DNA of 64,000 bases, from NCBI RefSeq assembly GCF_964340395.1, contig NC_135564.1:14526012-14590011 (forward strand), read 5' to 3'. This document shows, in pieces, positions 33,301-64,000 of the stretch (positions are counted from its first letter, which is position 1; the number at the start of each line of letters is the position of its first letter). The DNA is from Glandiceps talaboti (Eukaryota > Hemichordata > Enteropneusta > Spengelidae). The notes below the pieces were generated by a model. The model was not told the DNA's origin. It saw only the letters and a program-made list of their open reading frames with translations, and made no database searches. Both the position numbers and the translations under genes were made by a program.

Positions 33301-35140
33301 AAACGGTATAAGTACATCCGGTAAAATGACAATGTTATCGGGGTCCCATGATTTATTTTACTGGAGTTTCTCCACCGACGCGACGTGGCCACTGATTACT
33401 AAGAACGTAGCATCGGAAAACATATAAAATGATGTTTCAACTAATAAAAATGGCAAATTAGCTTCGCAAAATATCTTCAGCGTGCTAGGATTCCAAAGTT
33501 TTTGAAAAACTTTGCGTAGTCCGATGATTTTATGTTTTGCTTCTATGGTACCTAAGAGTTGATTGTTTACATACATTTGAATAATGTTTTTTTGTTGCAT
33601 TTTTTTTCGCCGTTGTTGTGTCTACGTGTTGAGTGGAAAATTATCAAATGCCAAAGATAAGTTTATAGTGGTCAATATGTCACCTTCCCACGTCAAAAAA
33701 CCCACACTGACAAAACCCGTCACCTGTATTAAAATTGTATTCATGACAGTATAACCTCCTCTGTAGAGATGAAAGGTGTGAATGGTTTATTTACCTTAAC
33801 ACGTTTTGGTGGGCCACATTTCCAGACTGGCAATATAGCCTATAGAGATTGTGGGTTGTTGATACATTTGATCAAGTCTAAAATTTAGAAGACAGTTCCT
33901 CTTTAAGTCATGGTAGTAAAGCTAATTTTCTTCGCAAGGACTTTTTAAACTCATACGAAATTACCTTCCGTTCACTCCTAAATCTCCTATTGAAGAGTAC
34001 GTACAGCGATCGTAAAACATATAACACTTCACTTCCAAACACGGGTTTGTTTCGCGGTCGAATATTGACAAGAGCGCGAGTTTCAGTCTGCGCCAAAAGT
34101 TGCGTCGTTGACGTAATTCGAATTTGATAGCTCCTACCTTAATCCGGTGTTTAATCAGCAAGTACACTGACAGGACAGTGTTGTAGCCCCAACGGATAGC
34201 ATTGGACTTTACAAAGGGCTCCTTCGAACTTCATAACATTATGCATTTTTTTTAGAATATAGACGAGCGCGAACGCGTCATTTCATCGTGTCCATTGCCA
34301 TAGAGGACGCGCTCTGTCACGCATGTAGAACAATTGATTTGGAACCGTTGCTTTTCTCTGTCTAAAAATCCAGCCAATGTATACGTTGGGATTGAGATAT
34401 TTTTCATTCATGAGGGAAAATAAGATGACAACATTCACCATGGCAACGAACTTATAACCTTGCAATTAATGAAATGAATCAAATATACTCGAAAACCCGT
34501 TTGTAAGAAAAACAAAAGATTAAATATTTTGGCCACTACGAGCGCTGACCAGGCACTGCATTTGGATAGAGCATAGACTCTGTTGGCGGAGGGTCTATGG
34601 ATAGAGGTGATGGCAACGAGGGAACAATATCCGAATATTATAGCCTCAAATCATCATTTCACGGTGTTAATTGACAACATCAGCATCTGCTAACTGTTTT
34701 AAGATCAAATTATAGGTCTAATAGCATTATTTTAACCATATTTGTTTAGTGCATCTACTGCTATCACGTGATATTAGCCGCCATTTTATATCACGCCCGC
34801 TTGTGACCATGCGTTTCGAAAAAAATGCTACAATATGGGAAACTGGAGTATTGCGTATTCAAATGTACGGTTCTAAAATTTTACCAAAAAACATGCCGTT
34901 ATACTATTTCTTTGAATATGAAAAAAAGATGGCATTATAAAAAGTATCATGCTTCAAATCTTTTGGCGGGAGGTCCAAACCGTCCAATACTGAAATAAAA
35001 GAAACAAACAAACGAGTGATTTGTATGCAAGAATATGCCTCTGTAAACACGGATAGAAATGCATTTGCCTTTGATTTTTCCTGTGTACTCATATAATGAG
35101 ATAAATAATCCCTTTAAGCCATGATATACTATATACGACT
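30343..35140. other. Intergenic, degenerate repeats, no gene recognised
   Basis: AT-rich. A 15-base G tract sits at 32267-32281, followed to about 33250 by sequence with recurring TTTGACA and CCCCACCCCATC motifs that looks like an old repeat. Short minus-strand frames at 33358-33600 and 33908-34167 match no family known to me. Confidence 0.4.
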
Positions 35141-35197
35141 TAAATGATAAATAACATAATTAAAGTAGATATACAATAAATAGGCCAGTTAATAAAT

Positions 35198-35333
35198 AAA
35201 TAAATAAATAGATAAATGAATAAATGAATAAATAAATAAATAAATAAATATATCGACAGACATAAAATCAAATGTACTGTGTAGTTCACAAATGTAGACA
35301 TAACGTGCATACACGCAGACATACACACAAACG

Positions 35334-35396
<63 letters not shown>

Positions 35397-35606
35397 CCTA
35401 CCTACCTACCTACCTACATACATACATACATACATACATACATACATACATACCTACCTACCTACCTACCTACCTACCTACATACATGCATACATACATA
35501 CATAAATATGTACATACACACATACATACATGTATACATACATACATACATACATACATACATACATGCATACATACATACATACATACACACACATACA
35601 CATACA

Positions 35607-35640
<34 letters not shown>

Positions 35641-35726
35641 CATACATACATTGTATTCACATACACATACATACATACATACATACATACATACATACAT
35701 ACATACATACATACATACATACATAC
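35198..35726. repeat. (ATAA)n, (AT)n, (ACCT)n and (ACAT)n microsatellite block, 3' flank of copy B
   Basis: Simple repeat almost throughout, with AT at 35345-35393 and ACAT/ACCT at 35397-35726. It occupies the same place relative to copy B as 2189-2471 does to copy A. Confidence 0.95.
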
Positions 35727-35836
35727 ACTCACTTAATAATAAATTAATAACGTCACAAATTTATCTCCTATTTCACCATTGTTATCAAGTAGCATTAATG
35801 ACAAAGTAATTTGATAGCGTTGCCATACCTTTAGAC
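35727..35836 (-). other. Copy B 3' untranslated region (start)
   Basis: Follows the TGA of copy B and shares ACCATTGTTATCAAG and CAAAGTAATT with 2472-2583. Confidence 0.55.
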
Positions 35837-54920
<19,084 letters not shown>

Positions 54921-55939
54921 TTTATGTCGATACACGTAAAGTGTATTTTACTCAGGTTTCCAATGAGTCAGTTCCAAGTTATTCTGTTACCTATTAATTC
55001 AAAAGAAAGACTTCTTGTGTTTCGAAATATAACAACTGTTTTGGTCATTCCCCAACATGTTTGCCAGAACTCCCACTATTGCACCTTGGCTATTCCGACC
55101 GACCATGCAACATGGCTACGGTTGCATTTTTAAGAGTTCACATTCTGAGCTATCATAACAGCCATAACACTCTTGCTTTTGTGATTTACAAGGGAATTTA
55201 AAGTATTATAAATATCTACTTCAAAAATAATAAGATTTGACATTACAAGATCTGCATCATTTGACTTTGACCTTCAATGACCAAGTTCATGTGCTCACTG
55301 TTGAGGCATTTGCAGGAAACAACGCGTTACGGGTCTAAAGTTGTAAACGTCTTGTTTCAAGTATACAAACATATATCTAGTCAAACGAGAAGACATGTGT
55401 GAGGTCAAATTGATTAATGAGATACAGCAACAAGTCGGGTCATGTTTTTCTATGTTACCAAGTAGAGGTCGCGAGTGTCACAACAAGTAATAAATTACGA
55501 CGTCGACTCTAATGGTTTCAGCTGCTGTTTTAAGTAAGAATATTCTAGAATAACAATTCAAGTGTTCGTTTCTGAATCTGATTAACTGTAGTTATAAATA
55601 TTTCAAAATAAGGTAAAGAAATGAGTGTTTTTGTGAAGGATTGTTTGTTAACCATGTTTGTATTACGGAATGAATATTAATTTAAATAAAATGTTGATGA
55701 CGTATACGGTTGGAACCCGTGGGTTTTTATTCAGCAAAACTTTCAGATTGGAACGGGGCGGCTTTGAATAAAAGACACTGGTTTGAGCACGATTCGTGAA
55801 TAGGACTTCACGGAGACAAATTCATCCTTCTGAACTTAGGTTTTCGGGTACAAGTAAATTAGGGCGCTCGATTGAATCACCCATTTTGCTAAGTAATTCC
55901 TGAGTGTCTATTGTTACGGATGACAGAATACAACCTTTT
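54921..55939. other. Upstream flank of copy B, no gene recognised
   Basis: Expected promoter region of copy B. No convincing core promoter motif seen; no coding frame recognised. Confidence 0.4.
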
Positions 55940-56650
<711 letters not shown>

Positions 56651-57858
56651 TGAGTCTTTCTTCCCAGATTGCGTCCCAATAAGATCCTGGTACAGTGTGG
56701 TGGGACATGACAGCTTAGAAAGGGATGTTTACTCTTGAATTCTTGTCGATAACAACAAATACCAAGTTCAAGCAAGTAACATACGTAGACCAACTGAAAT
56801 TGTGCGAATAGCTTTCCTAATTCCAAACATATTGACAATAATTCCATGATGTTGGAAAGGGTTGCCACGGTAATGAAATTAAAATCTTTACTTTACTGTT
56901 TTGGCATTTCTAGCAGATACGTTCATATAAGTTCACATTCTGAGCTTTCCAAGAAGGTATAGCACTGTTACCGTTTGTGACTTTCACAAACATTAAACGT
57001 AAATTAATTCACAACACTGTAGCAAATATTCCTATTAGACGTTTATGTGACTTGCCTAATTTGACCATGACTTTCACTTACCAAGGTCACATGCTCAATG
57101 TATAGATTGGAGTTGAAAGTATATTGTATACATAACATGTACATTATGCAAATAGCTTCCTTAAGTCCAAAGATTTTGAGATTTATAATACAAACAGATC
57201 TGTAGTGGTATGTTGCCAAGATATCTGTTTTGAAAGCTTGAAGACTTAAACGAAAGTATTTAAGTGACCTTTTTAAAAGTCCAGCAAACATATCATATTC
57301 AAGAAGTTCACATTCAGAGCTCTCAGAAAAGGTACCACAAACTTTGTTCCCTGAGTGGTTCTGAACTTCTATAAATGTAAAATACGATACCGAATTGATA
57401 TTTTGCATTGTTTGCTCCTTTGCACTAAGCATATATATTATTGGATATTATATTATAGCATTACCAATTCCAGTGAATTTTGTGACGTCATCGCTGTACA
57501 TTATTACTGATAATGTACTCCGTTATTGGGCATTGCGGCCCCGGAACGAGCATAACAATACATGCTTATTTGTTCTGTTTCTTCATACAACTACGTATTT
57601 TTTCGAAATGTATGTTGTTACTTATGATTGTCATTTCCACTATATAAAAATACAACGCATTCATGAAACAAATTTGTGTTCACAGCAGTTCATTGAAGTG
57701 GTATGTGTGTGTACATGTACGTACGTGTGTCACTATGATTAGTATTCAGCTTCCGGGTCGAACATGGCAGACGATGTTCATCGCTGTGTATATTATACGT
57801 TGTTTTGCGTTTCTCGGTCTACAAATTCACTGGAATTGGCAAAACTATAAAATAATAA

Positions 57859-57998
57859 CAATAATGCACGCCCTCCCAGTCCATAATGGACTCAAGCAAA
57901 CTTTGCACTCCATAATGGGCTCGGTTGTCGCCTCGCCCATTATGTCGTTCAAAGTTTGCTTTCGTCCATTTTGGGCTGGGAGGGCGTACATTATTGTT
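57859..57998. mobile_element. 140-bp palindromic (foldback) element
   Basis: Arms of about 65 bp are inverted repeats: AATGCACGCCCTCCCAG and AGCAAACTTTG on the left, CAAAGTTTGCT and CTGGGAGGGCGTACATT on the right, around a short GC-rich loop. A second inverted pair (CCAATTCCAGTGAATTTT near 57463 and AAATTCACTGGAATTGG near 57824) lies beside it. Confidence 0.8.
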
Positions 57999-58504
57999 TA
58001 AATACAAGATTGTCTAATTTACCAGTTTATTAGTAGGTTAGCTCTCTAGAATGTACTGATTTTTTTCATTGTAAAATTGCACTGAAATATTTTTCAAACT
58101 ATGTAAGGGTGAATTTCGATGTATTGAATATAATATTGTTTTATACAACACTGGTAGAGATAATCACGAACAAAATAGATAGTGAGGCTGGCCAATTGAA
58201 TATTTTATTGGAGTAGAGTGTCCGCAAATACTGGATATCAGGAAGAAGCATTCCTGTTATTATTAAGGCATCAAATTGCAAAGAGGTTGAAAAGCAAACA
58301 AGATGTAACAGTTTTTAAAGGTTTTGGAAAACTTTAAATTACAAAATTAAAGTTAATTTATCTTTACTTAAGTGTGTATAAGTCTTTTTATGCATGTCAT
58401 GTACGCAATTCAAATAGTATTTTACGAACGAGTAATATTAAGGTATTGTTTATATAATGAAGAAATTAAAAGGTATTAGCCATAACAAAATATAATGTTC
58501 AATA

Positions 58505-60400
58505 AAAAACATAAACACTTCAACTTACCTTTTTCAAAGATGTGTTGAATCCAGTTGTAAGCCACTCCGCAAGTATATGAACATTTATCATTATTTTAAG
58601 AGCTCCAGCTTCCACAACGTGTCTATGTCAATTGGATATCTACAAATAACTACTTACACAATTACCTTTGAATAGCCATCCTCATTGATATCACTTCTTA
58701 GTAAACATAATTATCAACAATGTGGCTCCGTTCTAGGAACACAGCTGTCATAAACTCATGTAATTGTGCGGATGATTGAAGGAGATGGGGCGAATAGACG
58801 TGTGTATGATGGTATAATGCTACGTAAATACGTATGAGGCGATACCGATTAGGTCATCGTACAAAAGTGAAAGAAAGTTGTCGTACAGAAACTAGTATGC
58901 CCAGTGTATCCGGTGCCGTGTTTCATTTATTGAAATGTACTTTGGACATGATAGTGAAGTGAAAGCGAATAAGCTATACAGTTACCGGATGGTGGAAGAG
59001 TTCGATACGATTATAAACTCCAGCATCTAAGACGATAAGCGCGCTGATATAAATGAAATTGGTAGACTGCATAAAACTTGTTGCGTTTCGGTGTATTGTG
59101 CAATACATTTCAATTCAGGTCAACTTACAAGTAATACAATACAGCTGACAACAGCTAAAATTGAAAACCGTTATTTCTGTACAGAATATAAAGATAGTTC
59201 CCTTTGAATTAATCAAACGACGTTCGTTGGCAAGACAGAGTTACACAACAACAAAAATAAATATATATTTTGTACATATCTGGTTTAACACATGCACATG
59301 AGAATATACATACAATAGAAAAATTTCTAGAGCCGACAATGAAAATAAACATACATGCCTGGGGAAAACCATCAACAATGACTGATAACAAATCACTGTG
59401 GGAAGTGAAAATATACTGGACGATGGAGAATGTAATTTCTTCAAAAGTGAACGTTTTAAATCCACGTATAATCTCTGACAGTTGTTCTTATTGATACTTG
59501 GAATTTTGATAGTGCGCATATAGGACTCTGCAGACTTCTACTAACAGGTATTGGCGAAAATTATAAGTAACTGTCAAAAACATGAACATTTCAACTAATC
59601 TATTCTAAGGTATATTGAATCCAATTTTAAGTCGCTTCGAAAGTTTATTCTTGATTATTTTGAATACACTGTATTATCTCATATGAGACCCGTTTATGTT
59701 TGTTTGAGACTCGCATCAGAGTAAGGAGTCGCTTCGCAAGTTTACTTTTCATATATGAGCACTTATATATCATAACATTTACTGTGTTGGCGGCGTCTGT
59801 GTACTATGTATGTATGGACAACTAGTTATATTATTACATCTTCATTTTTTAGTACCGAGTACTTAGGTACTGAGTACCGAGTACCTCCCAGTGTATGCAG
59901 TGTTGTATTTAATTTATTTCACTTGTTCCATATGTATGGTGTGTGAAAGCGGATAAGCTGTAAAATTACCGGAAGGTGGGACAGTTAGATATGATTATAA
60001 ACTCCAGCATCAAAGGTACTGATGTTAACAGAATTCGAAACACATCATACAATACATATAATGCAAGTAACAAAAAACAACAACTAAGTTTCTGTGCAGA
60101 TCTATAGCCACAACAAAAACAAATGCATATAGTGTGCATACATAGATAAACATGTACAAGGCATTCTTATTTTTTTCAATTACATTTATTCGATACTCAC
60201 AGGAAAAATGTGCGAGTGAAAGATTTTCACTAAACACATACAGAAAATTTATAGGTTTGAGTGAGATCATAATTCTACAGCACTCATTTGTACAGTACAT
60301 AAGACATAGAGTTGGACATGAAAAACGAAAACAAAATACTGGTAACACAATAATAAAATTAAAAGAATAATCATCACATTACTTCGAGTGCTGTGAATGA
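58505..60400. repeat. Diverged tandem duplication, unit about 1.0-1.07 kb
   Basis: AACATAAACACTTCAACT at 58508 recurs as AACATGAACATTTCAACT at 59580. ATTATAAACTCCAGCATC occurs at about 59013 and 59993, and CCCAGTGTAT with GTGTTTCATTTATT / GTTGTATTTAATTTATT also recur. No coding content recognised. Confidence 0.7.
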
Positions 60401-60546
60401 TCTTTAGTGAACCTAAAGGTATCCGCAAAGAACTATGGAACAAGTTCCTTAATGGATTGCTTTTGAATCATTTATACCCAAAACTTGAATATGAGTGTGT
60501 TTACTTTTTACTCTAACCAGAATACTTTATCTGCTAGACTCTCTCA

Positions 60547-60815
60547 CTAAAATTGACGCTAAATTATGTTGTATGTACCGATACCATTTACATAACGTAC
60601 TCCGTGACCGTACTCAAATAACCTTGTACTGTGCGCCCTCATCGACCACATAGAGATAACTATTCGTTGACGTGTGACTGCGACGCTCCGTGTTTTCGAG
60701 AAGCCCGAGTTTTTGTGAAGCCCTCGGTCACACATCAATGAATGGGTATCTCTATCGAGCACGGTTATATAGCTGGTATCGGTACATACAAAATAATTCG
60801 TTTAGCTTTAATTTT
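60547..60815. mobile_element. Foldback/MITE element with TIRs
   Basis: GTTGTATGTACCGATACCA at the left, TGGTATCGGTACATACAAAA at the right, with further inverted matches inside (GAGATAAC/GTATCTCT, GTGTGAC/GTCACAC) and outside (CTAAAATTGACGCTAAAT). Confidence 0.8.
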
Positions 60816-61289
60816 AGTATTTAGCGAAGCTCCGAGGGCTGTGAGATAATCTATTTATCTGCATGTCAATATTAACCGGGATTACATTAGCGGCAAGCGA
60901 TGATATGCGTGGTGACCATACAGAAATTATATACTGTAACATCTTCATAGCAAATGCCGTACTTAGCTTGCTGTTACGGTATATATTATCACATCTGGTC
61001 AGTGAACTTGTATGAGGTCGTCCAGGTCGTATAGCCTTTGAAACTGGAATAGTTATATTAGTTTAGACTTAAGCTTATTGTCTTACTACTTTACGCTTCT
61101 TACATATATTCACACCGCTCGTCCCTGTGTCGCACACGGGATCTCCTTTCACCATTGGCAACATAAAATATCATTTTGACCGAATGTGTACGATGGCTCC
61201 TCTTATTTCTATTCTTGGTATTAAGTGAGAATGGATATGCAAAGTTGAAGATTTTTTTGTATAGATCTGGGGGCGGAACACCTAGATGT

Positions 61290-61425
61290 CATTCCCCAAT
61301 TTTTTTCTTCGTTCAGCCAAGGAAAAAAAACCGAGTGACCTAAGGGGCCTTTGACAAGTTGACAACCCTTAGGTCACGAGTATTTTCCGACTGAATGAAG
61401 AAAAATATTGGAAAATAACATGATT
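61290..61425. repeat. Imperfect inverted repeat (hairpin)
   Basis: TTCTTCGTTCAG and GTGACCTAAGG are mirrored by CCTTAGGTCAC and CTGAATGAAGAA around a short CAAGTTGACAA loop. Confidence 0.75.
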
Positions 61426-63470
61426 ATACCAGTAATATCAAAGGAAAATAGGGGAAAGTATCTTGGCATTTTGAAGGTTTCAACTCATATTTTGAACACA
61501 GCAGAACCAGTGATGTAGACACGCATTGTCATGACGTAGACGCGTGTCGTCGTGACGTAGAACGACCAGAGTATATATTCCATATTTTTGTTCAACTTTC
61601 CGCGTGTATGGTATAATAGTCTACATGTAATTAATGAACGTATATATACTATTAGGCGCAACCTTTGACCACAGGGTCCAGAAGGAAAAACATTTTTTTT
61701 CATGATTTTCTGGATTTTTGCTAGTACTTTCGTATTTTTCTCTGTACTTCAAATAATGTTTTAAATATTATCATCAAATATATGACTCCGCTGACTGTAT
61801 TTTCCTATATCCTACCTTACCACTTTCTTACAACAGTTTATCAACTTTGCATTAATTAGTGCGTTGCTAATCCTAGAACAAACTCACGGGTTATACACAC
61901 GTTATGTGCCTAGACAGTAGTACTCTATTCCAGGTACCGAGAATTGCCTTTCTAGAAATATAAATTTAAGATATTTATCATCATTATTTTACTGAGGATC
62001 TTTCATGTTAGGATAGATCATCGTCTATTTTCCAATAACCTGCATCTTAATTATCACCTTAACCAATTATCACAATTATCAATCAAAAAAAAAGAAGAAA
62101 ATTATCACTGAGCATAGTGTGAATATTATTTAATTAAGTACTCTATTTCCTCATAATTTTTTATACGTTTGACTAGTGAAATGATTAAGCGAGGCATAAT
62201 CGGATTTCCCCCTTCTCTGTATTGATCTAGTTAGGGAAGGTAATACAGGTTCGATGAGAAATACTCGAAGAGATTGATGATGAAAATAGATTGTTATCAA
62301 CAGGAGACGTGTCCAATCCATCAAATAGAAAATTGCATTTGACACTTTATCGGAATGTACATTAGTCAAATTCATCAATCCATCAATACATTAATCTTTC
62401 CATTCCTGTTGCACAATTCAGTTTTACACATACAAACAGAATGAATCATAACTCGGTGAGTAACTTTTTTAAAAAGAAGTCTTACAAGAGGGCGCCCCAC
62501 ATGTGAAAATGGCGCCAGAACATAAACGTCAACAAAATGAGCTGAACTACAGTCAGAAGAATGTTTGACTGGTTGGGAATTCAACTAACTTTTGCCGAGA
62601 AACACTAAAAAATATGATTTTTCTCAAAGAAAGCCATGGTACTTTCAAAGTCCTCACTCCAACAGGTTGAAAAAGCTGTTCGTGTTCAGCGCCCCTAGTG
62701 GCAAAACTATGCAATTCTTTGTCTTGCTTGAAGTATTATTTTATATAACATTTTCAGACGTTGATATATTATTTTACCACATAGCTTTATTATCAATCAC
62801 AGCATTTTAAAAACCCTTGAGCCTGTCTCTGTGTGTACTTTATGTAGCCCCAATGAGTTCCTAAAAAAGAAAACAGTTTCATATATTAATGTACATTCTC
62901 TCAATAAGAATTATTGCTCACAAAAAGGCATCTGTATTCATCCAGTAACACACTCAAAGAACGATGCGAACATCAATCAATCCCACCAAGCCGACTACTG
63001 GGACTGTGGTGTTAAAATGGATTGAAATATGTATAAGAAAAAGTCATGAGATGAAATCAGAGGAGATAAGAGGAGACGAGATGAGATAAGTGAGTAACGT
63101 AAAGCACTCAATTTGTGTAATTAATAGGACATTTTCAGGGTTCTTTTCCGTGCATGACTGTATAAATAAACAGACAGACAGACAGACAGACAGACAGCCA
63201 TAGTTATCCATAATTTGATTGTGCATGTGGAAAAACATAAATCAATCGATATCAGTCAGAATGGATTTCATTAACGTTCAATTCAGAAATGTAAAGGTTG
63301 AATAATCCCTTGTATTATTCAACTTGTAAATCACGGTTGTTATCATCGAAAGTGTTTTGATGATAACATGTCAAATGTTTTTGTATTTGCATAAAATAGT
63401 CCTATGCAACTTTTGTTAAGATAAAACAATTTTAACCATAGTTTATTCATGAATAAATACTAAGGTCCTC
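61426..63470. other. No recognised feature
   Basis: AT-rich, short frames only, none with family motifs. A short GACA tract sits at about 63172-63199. Confidence 0.4.
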
Positions 63471-63480
63471 GCATATACAT

Positions 63481-63820
<340 letters not shown>

Positions 63821-64000
63821 CTACACACACATGCACATATATCATCTAGATATGAAATGTATCCGATAATTAAATTAAATTACCATAATAAAAAATCTAC
63901 ATAAATAGATAATATTAAATTATATAAAAATCCCAAGCTGCCAACAAATAGATTTAAGTCTAAACTTTGACAAACACGACATCGACGTCAAATAAAATTA

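Noticed and set aside
57663-58001. 112-residue frame across the palindrome
   Set aside because: Generated by the foldback element; both strands give similar spurious frames.

Overview
The window is eukaryotic, from an AT-rich genome of an invertebrate animal. Coding DNA is split into short exons with GT-AG introns, and the remainder is dense in microsatellites, miniature inverted-repeat transposons and tRNA-derived SINEs. Gene family and repeat types fit a marine invertebrate deuterostome or lophotrochozoan. The species cannot be fixed from the sequence.

The window holds two complete paralogous genes, both on the minus strand and in tandem. Each encodes a TRPM-family (transient receptor potential, melastatin) cation channel. 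Copy A (2584-25188) and copy B (35837-54920) each resolve into 25 coding exons with the same order and the same intron phases. They total 3612 and 3603 coding bases, i.e. proteins of 1203 and 1200 residues. Fourteen exons have identical lengths in the two copies, and all other length differences are multiples of three. Both copies begin with a separate 25-codon exon that is too short to show up as a long reading frame. Both end shortly after a predicted coiled coil, so neither has the Nudix (TRPM2) or alpha-kinase (TRPM6/7) C-terminal domain.

Layout: 1-2583, 3' flank of copy A with a minisatellite, a MITE, a SINE and a (TATG)n/(CATA)n hairpin. 2584-25188, copy A, with introns carrying transposons and an insertion abutting the exon 2 splice acceptor. 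25189-35836, about 10.6 kb of intergenic repeats without a recognised gene. 35837-54920, copy B, whose introns contain a tRNA-like sequence, a full-length SINE and large microsatellites. 54921-64000, upstream of copy B, with inverted and tandem repeats and no recognised gene.

The two proteins are predicted plasma-membrane or organellar cation channel subunits, assembling as tetramers and possibly co-assembling with each other. Patchy near-identity of some exons against a diverged background suggests gene conversion between the copies. Nothing here is prokaryotic; there is no operon or CRISPR array.
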